NCBI GenBank assembly: GCA_965232895.1
Contig: OZ247430.1
Span: 3,348,001 to 3,412,000 of the forward strand
DNA from: Bin87 sp965232895
Lineage (GTDB): Bacteria; Chloroflexota; Dehalococcoidia; Lucifugimonadales; UBA3495
Length of the DNA stretch: 64,000 bases
Direction of reading: 5' to 3'
Position numbers and translations under genes: made by a program. Position 1 is the first letter of the stretch, and each line of letters starts with the position of its first letter. This document shows, in pieces, positions 34,724-43,373 of this stretch. The notes beneath the pieces were generated by a model. It saw only the letters and a list, made by a program, of their open reading frames with translations, was not told where the DNA came from and did not search any database.

Positions 34724-36414
34724 GCGGTACCGAGCAACTTGGATCGAGCTTGGGAGACCTTGTCAGGGTTGTCGAACCAGTACTCGTGCAGCAGTGGCAC
34801 GATCTCGGTTTCCACGACTTGCTCAAACCATTCGTCAGGGTCCTCAATGGATTGGCCGGGTGCGGGCGTCACGAAACTGTGGCCGATGCGGAACTGGCGG
34901 CCCAGGTTACGGTCGGTGGCAATATCCTCGTTCAATGAATTGATGCGCTGGGCTATCTCGCCCAGGAACACATCATCGATACCGCACAGCTCGTTCACCC
35001 ATTCCCGCCACGTTTCGTTCAGCATCGGCTCCAGGTCGAAGAAGGCAAAGCGGCGACGCAGCGCGAGATCCACCATTGCCAGCGAGCGGTCGGCCAAGTT
35101 CATCGTGCCGATAACGTACACGTTTGGTGGTACGTACACGCGCTCGCCGGCGTCCCGGGGATAAGCCAGGGCGAGCGCCTCATCGGCATTGCGTTTGTCA
35201 GATTCCAACAGCGTGAGCATCTCCCCGAAGATCGATGCCGGATTGCCACGGTTGATCTCCTCGATGACCATGACGTAGTAGTTATCGGGATCTTCCCGCG
35301 CATCTTCTACTGCTTGGAGAAAAGTCCCGTCCACCAGCGTTAAGGTTCCATCGCCTTGAGGCCGCCAGCCGCGGATAAAATCCTCGTAGGACAGGTTGGG
35401 GTGGAACTGCATGGGCCGGACTTTGTTATCGTCCTTGCGTCCGATGAGGGCATAGGCGAGTTTTTTGGCGAGCCACGTCTTGCCGGTTCCGGGAGGGCCT
35501 TGGAGGATGACGTTGCGCTTGGTTTGGAGTCGGTGGAGCATGGCTTCCAGCGTGGGCCGGGGGAGGAAGCAACCATCGGCGATGATGTTGCCAATGCCAT
35601 AATCTGGTGCAGGAACGGGTTTTGGTCGCGGGCTAAAGGGAGGTACGCGTGGTGTAAGTTCTCTCGGTGGAGCTGGTGAGTCTGGTTGATACGCAGCCCA
35701 AGAGAGTTCAGGGAAAGAGCGTACAGGGAAGTCGATGTCTTCGAAGCGGCGCCCTAATTGGTCGCATAACTCTACATAGACAGCACCAGATGGGACAGTT
35801 CGAGGCAAGTGAATGCCCAATCGATTGGTAATGTACCTTCGAGAATTTCTGTCCAATGGCACATACCACCAAGGGCGTGCCCAGTAAAGGCCCATCGTGA
35901 GGTTGTTGGCGACCAGTGGCTGAGCCTCCGCAGCGTCAAACGAGCCAATGAAATCAGATGGGTCAAACGTACTATCTGCAAAGGCGATTGCGTCCGCGAA
36001 AACCTGCCATAACATGTCGATATGGCCGGCTTGGCGGCGTCTGGCGTAGTGGAAAAACCAACTTCGCTGATTATTCAGCAAAGGTATCCCATCGTCATCA
36101 GTAGACAACTTTGGGGCGGGCTCCGCAACTTCAAGGAAGCGAGCCAGTTCTGCGGCTATCGCCTCGCGGTTGGCGTCGGTAAGGCTGCGATTGAACAATC
36201 CTATAGTTGTAAACGGACAAATGTCTTTCAGAGGACCGACTGAGCCATCCGGAAACTGATCATTTATGGCGAATGGCAATTCGCGCCGTCTATCCGCGAT
36301 TTCAGCAATGGCTTCAACCAGCAGGCTGCGGTTATGCTTGTACTGTAGAAGTTTGTTGGCAACTTCGGCGTAGAAATCTGTCCAAGCGAAGCGTCGGTCA
36401 TTCGGCGTAGCCAT
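34720..36414 (-). CDS. mcrB: McrB-type AAA+ GTPase of an McrBC restriction system
   Basis: The 564-residue motor subunit of a methyl-directed McrBC system has a C-terminal AAA+ module with Walker A GPPGTGKT (residues ~302-309), Walker B VMVIEEINRG (~382) and the McrB signature MNLADRS (~437, usually MNTADRS), followed by ALRRRFAFFDLEPM. The first ~260 residues hold an unrecognised specificity domain with RSWFFHYARRRQ and GLYWARPWWYVPLD, probably the part that senses modified DNA. The ATG at 36414 is preceded by AGGAGG. The gene is followed, with a 4-base overlap, by mcrC. AT content rises in the N-terminal part (35700-36400), consistent with acquisition or domain exchange. Confidence 0.9.
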   Translation of the reverse strand: MATPNDRRFAWTDFYAEVANKLLQYKHNRSLLVEAIAEIADRRRELPFAINDQFPDGSVGPLKDICPFTTIGLFNRSLTDANREAIAAELARFLEVAEPAPKLSTDDDGIPLLNNQRSWFFHYARRRQAGHIDMLWQVFADAIAFADSTFDPSDFIGSFDAAEAQPLVANNLTMGLYWARPWWYVPLDRNSRRYITNRLGIHLPRTVPSGAVYVELCDQLGRRFEDIDFPVRSFPELSWAAYQPDSPAPPRELTPRVPPFSPRPKPVPAPDYGIGNIIADGCFLPRPTLEAMLHRLQTKRNVILQGPPGTGKTWLAKKLAYALIGRKDDNKVRPMQFHPNLSYEDFIRGWRPQGDGTLTLVDGTFLQAVEDAREDPDNYYVMVIEEINRGNPASIFGEMLTLLESDKRNADEALALAYPRDAGERVYVPPNVYVIGTMNLADRSLAMVDLALRRRFAFFDLEPMLNETWREWVNELCGIDDVFLGEIAQRINSLNEDIATDRNLGRQFRIGHSFVTPAPGQSIEDPDEWFEQVVETEIVPLLHEYWFDNPDKVSQARSKLLGTA

Positions 36415-36593
36415 GTTCGCTGGCCTCCTATTGGTATTGGTATTTGCATTTGCCAATCCACGGCGAGCCACGAGGCGAGTATATCAGGCGTCCGGCGCGC
36501 GGGCCGGAATATTGCCCGTGCTACAATTCCGCTGTACTGAGAGCGCAAGCCTGTCTGCCTCGCACACATCCAAGTTTAAGGAGTAGCGGCGCT

Positions 36594-36908
36594 ATGTCCG
36601 AAATTGCCATTACGAGCAACGAAGAAGCCAAGTCTTACGTCGAAGCGATGATAGAACGGGCCGGCGGCCGCGAGGACTATGCCAGGGACCGGGCCCAGTA
36701 CCGGGAATTATTCAGGCGAATGATGCGCGAGGCGGAAACACTGCGCCAAGAGTACCCGGACCAGTTCGTGGCCATGGCGCCGGGCGACGTGCTGGTGGTG
36801 GCCGACTCCCTGGATGAAATTATTCGGGGCCTCCGGGAAAAAGGGGTTCCTCGCGGCAAGGCAATTATCGAGTTCCTGGACACGGGTTCCGAGCCGTTGG
36901 TTGTATGA
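36594..36908 (+). CDS. Small DUF5678-like protein paired with a protease
   Basis: The 104-residue protein has a helical N-terminal half (EEAKSYVEAMIERAGGREDY) and a C-terminal block YPDQFVAMAPGDVLVVADSL with DEIIRGLREKG, the pattern of DUF5678 proteins. These small proteins often sit next to retropepsin-like genes in prokaryotes, and here the stop overlaps the next start as ATGA. This fits a two-gene module whose role is unknown, possibly protease plus substrate or inhibitor. AAGGAG lies 11 bases before the ATG. It is divergent from mcrB. Confidence 0.75.
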   Translation: MSEIAITSNEEAKSYVEAMIERAGGREDYARDRAQYRELFRRMMREAETLRQEYPDQFVAMAPGDVLVVADSLDEIIRGLREKGVPRGKAIIEFLDTGSEPLVV

Positions 36909-37345
36909 TTATCGGCGAGTTGGGCAGATTGGGTTGCCCCTACGTCCATTGTGGCCTGTCATTGCCGCGACTGGGGATTGTTGTTGATGACGTCACGTTT
37001 TTGGTGGACACCGGCGCCGATGCAACGTATCTGCATCCTCGTGACGGCATGGATGCTGGTGTTCCCTTCGACCTGCTGCAAGGCCGTTCCACATCGCGAG
37101 GGATTGGCGGCGTAGCGTCGTGCTTCCCGGAGCCGGCGGCGCTGGTGTTCGCAGATGAGGCAATGGCGCAACATTACGGCTATCGCATAAATATTAACGT
37201 CGCCGAACCCGGTAACGTCAGCGACCGGATTCCATCTCTGCTGGGGCGAGACGTTATCCGACGCTGGCAAATGGACTACGACCCGACATACAGCAAACTG
37301 GAATTCACGGTTCGGGACGCCGACTTCAGCATAGACGTTGAATGA
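36905..37345 (+). CDS. Retropepsin-like aspartic protease overlapping its DUF5678-like partner
   Basis: The 146-residue clan AA protease has the active-site motif FLVDTGADATYLH at residues ~34-46, the flap-like strand after RSTSRGIGG and the late hydrophobic G motif SLLGRDVIRRW. It is longer than the two 119-residue proteases at 24.4-25.2 kb and from a different subgroup. As a single-Asp protein it should dimerise. The start overlaps the preceding stop by four bases. A Uma2 gene follows 18 bases downstream, so the three may be one transcript. Confidence 0.82.
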   Translation: MIIGELGRLGCPYVHCGLSLPRLGIVVDDVTFLVDTGADATYLHPRDGMDAGVPFDLLQGRSTSRGIGGVASCFPEPAALVFADEAMAQHYGYRININVAEPGNVSDRIPSLLGRDVIRRWQMDYDPTYSKLEFTVRDADFSIDVE

Positions 37346-37363
37346 CCGAATGGAGCTCAGGCA

Positions 37364-37933
37364 ATGACCACCGCAAAAAAACTGCTCACCTCCGCCGATC
37401 TCTTGGCGATGCCTGACGACGGCAGGCGTTACGAACTGATACGGGGAGTGCTGGTTGAAATGCCGCCCACAAGCCACGAGCACGGCATGGTCGCTGACCG
37501 CTTTGGCCGGCGTATGGGGAATTTCATTGAGGACCACGACCTTGGCCACGGCGTGGCCGCCGATACCGGCGTTAACGTTGAGCGAGACCCGGATACGGTA
37601 CGCGCGCCCGACTACGGCTTCATCTCCTACGAGCGCATGGCGGAACCGCCGCCGTCGCGCGGCTATGCCGATGTCATCCCCGACCTGGTCTTGGAGGTGG
37701 TATCGCCCAACGACAGGCAGCCGGACATCGACGCCAAGACGCAGATGTGGCTGGACTCCGGCGTCCGTTTGGTATTGGTGGCATATCCCGCAACACGGGA
37801 AGTGCACGCCCACCACGACGACGGTTCGGTGGTGCGCTATGGCATTGGAGATACGGTAGTTGGCGACCCGGTCCTGCCCGGCTTCACCTGCCCGGTGGCC
37901 GATATTTTCGCCTTCGGGCCGCGTCAGGGTTAG
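37364..37933 (+). CDS. Uma2-family nuclease-like protein, canonical length
   Basis: The 189-residue Uma2 (DUF820) protein has the complete family pattern: MPDDGRRYELIRGVLVEMPP, RAPDYGFISYERM (Asp), IPDLVLEVVSPNDR (Glu), DAKTQMWLDSGVRLVLV (Lys) and a C-terminal VLPGFTCPVADIF. It lacks the coiled-coil tail of the three tandem copies at 7-9.4 kb and is only distantly related to them, so it is an independent lineage. It is probably co-transcribed with the DUF5678-retropepsin pair. The catalytic set is intact but the target is unknown. Confidence 0.9.
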   Translation: MTTAKKLLTSADLLAMPDDGRRYELIRGVLVEMPPTSHEHGMVADRFGRRMGNFIEDHDLGHGVAADTGVNVERDPDTVRAPDYGFISYERMAEPPPSRGYADVIPDLVLEVVSPNDRQPDIDAKTQMWLDSGVRLVLVAYPATREVHAHHDDGSVVRYGIGDTVVGDPVLPGFTCPVADIFAFGPRQG

Positions 37934-37982
37934 CGCTGGACTGGTTCCAAGTTTGTAGCTTCGCTCGGCCGGTCGGCGGCGA

Positions 37983-38684
37983 CTATTTCGCCGGTTCCGC
38001 CTGAAGCCCAATCCTTGCGCAAAACTCCCGCGCGACCCTATCCGCGACCACGTCCATATCCACCGCCCGCCCCAGCTCGGCGGCCATGCTGCTCACCGCG
38101 CGGTCGGTTATGCCGCAGGGGATGATGCCGTCGAACATGGTTAGGTCGGGGTCGACGTTGACGGCGAAGCCGTGGTAGGCGACGCCGCCGGCGATCTTCA
38201 CGCCGATGGCAGCAATTTTGCGCCGTTGATCTGAGGTCCAGACGCCGGTGCGACCGTCCACGGTGGTGGCTTCCAGGCCGAACTCGGCCAGTACGCTGAT
38301 GATGACCTGCTCCAGGGTGCGGACGTACCAGTGGGGGCCGCCCCGCCCGCGCAGGCGGATGATGGGGTAGGCGATCAACTGACCCGGACCGTGGTAGGTG
38401 ATCAGACCGCCCCGGTCGGTTTCGACGACGCTGATGCCTCGAGCGGCCAGCGTCGCCTCGTCCAACAGCAGGTCACTGTCGTGGGCCAAGCGGCCCCGGG
38501 TGTACGTGTGGGGATGCTCGAGGAGCAGCAGGGTTTCGGGCTCGGAACCGTCGCGGACGGCGTTGGCGATCCGCACCTGCCAGTCCCACGCCTCGCGGTA
38601 ATCCACCACGCCGGCCTTTATGATGCGGCAGGTTCCCTCGCCCGCCGCGATTTCCGTGCCGTCAGTAGATGGGCGTGTCGCCAT
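37983..38684 (-). CDS. lipB: LipB, octanoyl-[ACP]:protein N-octanoyltransferase
   Basis: LipB moves octanoate from acyl carrier protein to the lipoyl-domain lysine of 2-oxoacid dehydrogenases, the first step of lipoate synthesis; LipA then adds sulfur. The 233-residue protein has the family signature GGLITYHGPGQLIAYPIIRL, the catalytic Lys in RRKIAAIGVKI and the catalytic Cys in IIPCGITDRAV. Its start ATG lies inside the E2 gene (23-bp overlap), so synthesis of the modifier is coupled to that of its substrate protein. No lipA is in the window. Confidence 0.95.
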   Translation of the reverse strand: MATRPSTDGTEIAAGEGTCRIIKAGVVDYREAWDWQVRIANAVRDGSEPETLLLLEHPHTYTRGRLAHDSDLLLDEATLAARGISVVETDRGGLITYHGPGQLIAYPIIRLRGRGGPHWYVRTLEQVIISVLAEFGLEATTVDGRTGVWTSDQRRKIAAIGVKIAGGVAYHGFAVNVDPDLTMFDGIIPCGITDRAVSSMAAELGRAVDMDVVADRVAREFCARIGLQAEPAK

Positions 38685-40098
38685 CCATCGCCTCGAGGCG
38701 AGCCTTCACCGACTGCATGAATGCGCCCGATTCGGCGCCGTCGTTGATCCGGTGGTCGAAGGACAGGCACAGGTTCATCATCCAGCGGATGGCGATGGCG
38801 TCGTTGATCACCACCGGACGCTGCTGCACGGCCTCGGTGGTCAGGATGCCAGCCTGGGGGTGGTTGATGATCGGCCCGCCGAGGACGCTGCCCAGGGCGC
38901 CGGTGTTGTTCACCGTGAAGGTGCCGCCTTGCACGTCCTCCAGCCGGAGGGTTCCGCCGCGGGCCCGTTCGGAAAGATCGGCGACGGCGTGGGCGAGGCC
39001 GGAAATGCTCAGCCGGTCGGCGTCGTGGATCACCGGCACCACCAGGCCGGAGGTCGCGGCCACCGCGATGCCCAGGTTGATCCGCCGCTTGAGGATGATG
39101 CAGTCGTCGCCCCAGGACGCGTTCATGGTGGGGTTGTCCTTCAGCGCAGAGGCGACGGCCTTCAGCGCGAAGGGCAGGTAGGTGAGGTTGACGCCCTCAC
39201 GGGCGCGGAACTGGTCCCGCTCCCGGTTGCGCAGGGCGACCAGGTTGGTGATGTCCACCTCCACCATGCTCCAGGCGTGGGGGATCTGCGTCACCGAGCG
39301 CACCATGGCGTCGGCGATCATGCGCCGCACCGGGGTGAGCGCGACGCGCTCCTCGTCGGCAGCCGGAGCCGACGGTGCGGCTGCTACAGCAGGAACGGGA
39401 GCGGGGATGCTCGGTGCAGTCGCGGGAACCGCCGTCGCGACGGTCGCCGTCTGCTGTTCCAGGTAGCGCAGCACGTCGTTCCGGGTAACGCGCCCGCCCA
39501 TGCCGGTGCCGGCGATGCGATCAACGTCCAGGTTGTGCTCGGCAGCCAGCCGGCGCACGGCCGGGGACAGGCGGTTGGGCGCGCGTTCGACGCTGGTCTC
39601 CCGGTCCGGGTCGACCGCCCGGATCACGGTCGTCGGCACCGCCGCTGCTGCCGCAGGTTCGGCCGGGGCCCCGGCGCCTTCCTGGCTCTGCGCTTCCACC
39701 GCTGATCCGCCGGTGGGGCCAACCGGTCGGGCGTCGGTGATGAGATACGAGGTTGGGGTCGAGGATGCGGGCGCGGCGGCCGGTGCGGGGGTCGGGACAG
39801 GCGCCGGCGCGGTAGCTGTGGGTACTGAGGCGGCTGGCGGTTGGCTGGTCGCCGTACCGCTGCCGTCGTCCACCTCCGCAATGGGCGCGCCCATGGGGAC
39901 CGTCTCGCCCTCCTGTGCGATGATGCGCAGCAACTCTCCCGACACCGGCGAGGGCACTTCCATGGTCACCTTGTCGGTCACGACCTCCACCAGCGGGTCG
40001 TAGCGTTCGACGCGGTCGCCCGGCTGCTTGAGCCACTTGCCGATGGTGCCTTCGACGACGCTCTCGCCGACGTGGGGAAGTTCGATGAATTGGGCCAC
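38662..40098 (-). CDS. Dihydrolipoamide acyltransferase (E2) of a 2-oxoacid dehydrogenase complex
   Basis: The 478-residue E2 core enzyme has an N-terminal lipoyl domain with the modified Lys in VTDKVTMEVPSP (about Lys43), an Ala/Pro-rich linker to ~residue 165, and a subunit-binding domain LSPAVRRLAAEHNLDVDRIA followed by TGMGGRVTRNDV. A second Ala/Pro linker precedes the catalytic CoA acyltransferase domain, which ends in the active-site block LSFDHRINDGAESG (His and Asp). It transfers the acyl group made by E1 to CoA. Pyruvate or branched-chain specificity cannot be settled from sequence. It is co-directional with E1 genes upstream and lipB downstream; E3 is absent here. Confidence 0.93.
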   Translation of the reverse strand: MAQFIELPHVGESVVEGTIGKWLKQPGDRVERYDPLVEVVTDKVTMEVPSPVSGELLRIIAQEGETVPMGAPIAEVDDGSGTATSQPPAASVPTATAPAPVPTPAPAAAPASSTPTSYLITDARPVGPTGGSAVEAQSQEGAGAPAEPAAAAAVPTTVIRAVDPDRETSVERAPNRLSPAVRRLAAEHNLDVDRIAGTGMGGRVTRNDVLRYLEQQTATVATAVPATAPSIPAPVPAVAAAPSAPAADEERVALTPVRRMIADAMVRSVTQIPHAWSMVEVDITNLVALRNRERDQFRAREGVNLTYLPFALKAVASALKDNPTMNASWGDDCIILKRRINLGIAVAATSGLVVPVIHDADRLSISGLAHAVADLSERARGGTLRLEDVQGGTFTVNNTGALGSVLGGPIINHPQAGILTTEAVQQRPVVINDAIAIRWMMNLCLSFDHRINDGAESGAFMQSVKARLEAMDGDTPIY

Positions 40099-40118
40099 GG
40101 GACAGTCCTTATGAGAAC

Positions 40119-40148
40119 GAGATTGCCGCGCTGCGCTCGGAATGACGG
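40119..40148. repeat. Short palindromic repeat (ATTGCC...GGAAT type), copy 2
   Basis: GAGATTGCCGCGCTGCGCTC followed by GGAATGACGG lies in the gap between the E1beta stop and the E2 start, another intra-operon placement of a REP-like palindrome. Confidence 0.65.
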
Positions 40149-40161
40149 CGCAGCAAGAATA

Positions 40162-41145
40162 CTAGTAAGCGGCCAGGCGGCGGAGTTCGGCAGCGATGGC
40201 GTCGGGGCTGGGCATGTAGGCGTCTTCCAGCGTCTGGGCAAAGGGCATGGTGGGTACGTCGGGACCGCACAGGCGGGCGATGGGCGCGTCCAGGTACTCA
40301 AAGGCCTCGTCCGCCGCCAGCGCCGCGATCTCGGCGCCGATGCCGCCGCTGATGTTGTCTTCGTGGACCACCAGCAGTTTGCCGGTTTTCTTGACCGATT
40401 CGAGGATGGTCTCAGTGTCCAGGGGCTTGAGTGTCCGCAGGTCGACAACCTCGGCGCTGATGCCGTCGGCGGCCACCGCCTGCGCCGCAGCCAGGCAGTA
40501 GTGCATCGCCAGGCCGTAGCTGACCACGGTGACGTCGGAGCCCGCCCGCTTGATGTCCGCCGGCCCGATGGGCAGGGTGTATTCCTCATCGGGAACCTCG
40601 CCGCGGACCAAGCGGTACGTCTTCTTGTGTTCCAGGAAGATGACCGGATTGTCGTCGCGGATGGCCGACTTGAGCAGTCCCTTGGCCTCGTAGGGCGTGG
40701 ACGGGGTGACCACCAGCAGGCCGGGGGTGTGGAAGAACAGCGCCTCCACGTTTTGCGAGTGGAAGAGTCCGCCGCGGATCCCACCGCCATAGGGGATGCG
40801 GACAGTCATGGGGACCTTCAGCGCGCCGTTGGTGCCGTAGTGCACGCGCGCAGCCTCGCCGATGAGCTGGTTGACGCTGGGCCAGACGAAGTCGGAGAAC
40901 TGCACCTCAGGGATGGGCCGCATCCCCCGGAAGGCCGCGCCGAGGGCGATGCCCATGATGGAGGCTTCGGCCAGCGGGGAGTCGATAACGCGCTGCGGGC
41001 CAAAATCTTCGATGAACCCCTGGGTCGCCAGGAACACGCCGCCGCGCTGGCCCACGTCCTCGCCCATCACGAAAACGCGCTCGTCGCGCTCCATCTCTTC
41101 GTGGAGCGCGGAACGCACCGCTTCAATTACGGTCATTTCTGCCAT
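40162..41145 (-). CDS. 2-oxoacid dehydrogenase E1 component, beta subunit
   Basis: The 327-residue TPP-dependent E1beta has VFVMGEDVGQRGGVFLATQG near the N-terminus, the conserved ASIMGIALGAAFRGMRPIPE block, FHSQNVEALFFHTPGLLVVTPSTP and a C-terminal transketolase-like domain with LKPLDTETILESVKKTGKLL and VHEDN. With E1alpha it decarboxylates a 2-oxoacid and reductively acylates E2. The ATG at 41145 gives the usual E1beta start (MAEMTVIEAVRSAL); a second ATG nine bases later is possible. It is separated from E1alpha by a small membrane-protein gene, which is not usual in such operons. Confidence 0.93.
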   Translation of the reverse strand: MAEMTVIEAVRSALHEEMERDERVFVMGEDVGQRGGVFLATQGFIEDFGPQRVIDSPLAEASIMGIALGAAFRGMRPIPEVQFSDFVWPSVNQLIGEAARVHYGTNGALKVPMTVRIPYGGGIRGGLFHSQNVEALFFHTPGLLVVTPSTPYEAKGLLKSAIRDDNPVIFLEHKKTYRLVRGEVPDEEYTLPIGPADIKRAGSDVTVVSYGLAMHYCLAAAQAVAADGISAEVVDLRTLKPLDTETILESVKKTGKLLVVHEDNISGGIGAEIAALAADEAFEYLDAPIARLCGPDVPTMPFAQTLEDAYMPSPDAIAAELRRLAAY

Positions 41146-41191
41146 ATTACGTCGCCTGCCAGTCAGCCATGTTGCATTACGCCGGCCGGGT

Positions 41192-41638
41192 TCAGCCAGT
41201 TGCAGTTCGGTCCCCGTTCGAGGGCGGGATGATGTCATCCGGGTTCAAACCTTTCTCGCGCATCAGTGCGCGCACTATTGCCATCGCCTCGGCGTGGCCT
41301 TCTTCACGGGCTTCCGCGCGCGCCTTTTTCAGCTGCTCTTGCAGCCGTCGATCTTGCGGTTCCAATAGCTTACGGTTCAAAAACTCCGCCAGTACCATTA
41401 CTCCCCCTCTGATTTCATTGAATACTTGAACAAGGATATTGTACGTGCTTCCGGCAACGCCGAGCGAAATCAACACGACGGCGATCTTCGTTAGCGCTGG
41501 CGGGGTGCCAATGCTTTTGGCAGCTTCCAACCCGTACCACAATATCAGGGCGTAAAGAGCGGCCGCAAAGATCAAGCGTATGCATTTCCCAACGTAACCC
41601 CAAAACCGGTTCCGTGGCGCCGGACTGCCTCCTGTCAT
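41192..41638 (-). CDS. Small two-helix membrane protein with coiled-coil tail
   Basis: The 148-residue protein has two predicted membrane helices (IRLIFAAALYALILWYGLEA and LTKIAVVLISLGVAGSTYNIL, about residues 21-40 and 49-69). A cytoplasmic helix rich in Lys, Glu, Ala and Arg follows (RRLQEQLKKARAEAREEGHA), ending GLNPDDIIPP. I do not recognise the family. Similar tails occur in small Chloroflexota proteins of unknown role. It lies between E1alpha (24 bp) and E1beta on the same strand, so it should be co-expressed with the dehydrogenase and might tether it to the membrane, which is inference only. Confidence 0.75.
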   Translation of the reverse strand: MTGGSPAPRNRFWGYVGKCIRLIFAAALYALILWYGLEAAKSIGTPPALTKIAVVLISLGVAGSTYNILVQVFNEIRGGVMVLAEFLNRKLLEPQDRRLQEQLKKARAEAREEGHAEAMAIVRALMREKGLNPDDIIPPSNGDRTATG

Positions 41639-41662
41639 CCTCAGTACGGCCGGCCGTGTCGA

Positions 41663-42733
41663 TCAGACGTACAGGTGGTCGCCGATCGTCGACGCGTCGG
41701 GCGGTTGCGCTGCGTCGGCGAAGTCGGTGGCGTCGTTAACCTGCTGGGTGGCATCGGCGCGGAACGCGTCCAGTTGCTCCTGGGTGAGTATGCCGCGCGA
41801 CACCATCTGAGCTGGGAAAACGGCCACCGGATCGTACTGGCGGGCGGCATCCAGGGCGTCGCGGTCCCGGTAACGCCGGTCGTCGTCGTCCGTGGTGTGG
41901 GGCATGAATCGCTCGACCTTCATCTCGATCAACACCGGGCCGGCGCTGCGGGCGTGGGCGATGCCCTGCCTGGTCGCCTCGTAGCAGGCGACCAGGTCCA
42001 GGCCGTCGATCACAAACCCGGGAAATCCATAGCCTTCGGCCCGGGCGGCAACGTCGCTGACCACCATCTGCGCGTCCTGGGGGGTCGATATGGCGTACTT
42101 GTTGTTCTCGCAAATGAAGATGACCGGCAGCCGGTGGATGGCGGCGAAGTTCATCGCCTCGTGGGTTTCGCCCTGGCTGGTAGCACCGTCGCCGAAGTAG
42201 CAGATGGTTACCGTCTCTTCGCCCATCATCTTGCACGCCAGCGCGTATCCCACGGCCTGGGTCAGGCCGGCGGCGACCACGTTGGATATCTGGATGATGT
42301 TTCGAGGCAGGTCGGCGCCCTGCAGCGGAAACTGGCGCGCGCCGGAGTACGGCTCTCCCTCCTTGCCCATGAAGGACAGCATCACCTGTCGAGGCGTAAG
42401 CCCGGCCGCCATCTTGACCGCCAGATCCCGGTAGTAGGGGAAAAGGAAACAGTCGCCGTCCTTCTGCGCCGCCAGCAGTGATCCCAGTTCCGCCGCCTCG
42501 TGGCCCTGGCACGACGCGGCGATGGGAACCTTGCCCTGGCGGTTCATCATCCAGATGCGCTCGTCCGTCGTCCGCACCAAGATCATCTGCCGGCACACTT
42601 CCACCAGATCCTCGGCGGTGAGGCCCTGCGGCAGCGCTTCTGCGTCCGCACTCCGCTGGGCGATGGCGACTGCCTCGTTAGCGTCGGTTTCGCTGGGTAA
42701 AGAGCTCGCGGCCTGCGTCATCGGGCTGGTCAT
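41663..42733 (-). CDS. 2-oxoacid dehydrogenase E1 component, alpha subunit
   Basis: The 356-residue TPP-binding subunit has the diphosphate and magnesium site motif GDGATSQGETHEAMNFAAIH followed by FICENNKYAIS, the typical GD-x(25-30)-NN pattern. Other family blocks are CQGHEAAELGSL, FPYYRDLAVKMAAG and the phosphorylation-loop-like HTTDDDDRRYRDRD region. The N-terminal ~35 residues are a polar extension. The GAGGAG next to the ATG at 42733 is very close; the next in-frame ATG four codons on is also possible. It heads the operon E1alpha - membrane protein - E1beta - E2 - lipB. Confidence 0.93.
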   Translation of the reverse strand: MTSPMTQAASSLPSETDANEAVAIAQRSADAEALPQGLTAEDLVEVCRQMILVRTTDERIWMMNRQGKVPIAASCQGHEAAELGSLLAAQKDGDCFLFPYYRDLAVKMAAGLTPRQVMLSFMGKEGEPYSGARQFPLQGADLPRNIIQISNVVAAGLTQAVGYALACKMMGEETVTICYFGDGATSQGETHEAMNFAAIHRLPVIFICENNKYAISTPQDAQMVVSDVAARAEGYGFPGFVIDGLDLVACYEATRQGIAHARSAGPVLIEMKVERFMPHTTDDDDRRYRDRDALDAARQYDPVAVFPAQMVSRGILTQEQLDAFRADATQQVNDATDFADAAQPPDASTIGDHLYV

Positions 42734-42986
42734 CTCCTCGGCGCCGTAAGCGCAAGTGAGCGGCCTCGACCGCCGGCTCAATCATAGACCAACCGGGGCG
42801 GGAGTGGCAAACCGAACTTTGACGGACAAACCCAATTGGGTATAGGAACCTTTGGCGCTAGTCGTCAGTCAAGCGTGCATTGGCATATAGAAGAAAAACC
42901 GGTCACGGTCGCTATCGTTAGCGCTCAACAACGGCGCAGGAGGTGCGTCAGCCATGGCTCAGGAGAAATTTGCGGTACGGTTGTCA

Positions 42987-43133
42987 CTCGAACACATCCG
43001 CTCGAACGACGGACCGGAGTTCGCCACCGGGTAGGTGCGGGAATAAGTCGGTGGGATTGGAGCCACAACCCGGCGCATCGAACCGCCGCCGCAGGGAAAC
43101 GGCTACGTGGAGAGATCCAAAGGCAGGTCGTGA
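42987..43133 (+). pseudogene. IS3-family transposase remnant
   Basis: Read from 42987, a short segment gives LEHIRSNDGPEFATG, then a stop, VRE, a stop, and VGGIGATTRRIEPPPQGNGY followed by VERSKGRS. This matches the DDE core of IS3-family OrfB (RSDNGPEF ... IEPGSPW-NGYVESFN-K), covering the second Asp and the Glu. Two internal stops and loss of both ends show an old, dead copy. Elsewhere in 42734-43373 I see only a GC hairpin (43177-43202) without a T-run and no other gene. Confidence 0.75.
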
Positions 43134-43373
43134 GATGATCCACTGGATTGGGAGTTTTCTGCACGTTACCGCAGGCGTCGGCGCCGACTGACCGGCGCCG
43201 ACAGACCTGCAACCGCATCAAAACGCACACTTCCGTACTGTGCTCGTCCCGGCGCTGGAGACCGTCCGCCCCGAGAGTACGGCGCCGATCCTATTCGGAC
43301 CGACGCCGAAAGCAGGATAACCACTGAGGGAGGTCCTCTCCTCTTCGAAACCGCCAGGTTTGGAGATAGTTGC

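Noticed and set aside
43177..43202. Strong GC hairpin as a terminator
   Set aside because: The 9-bp stem is perfect, but neither strand has a T-run after it and no gene ends nearby in a suitable orientation.
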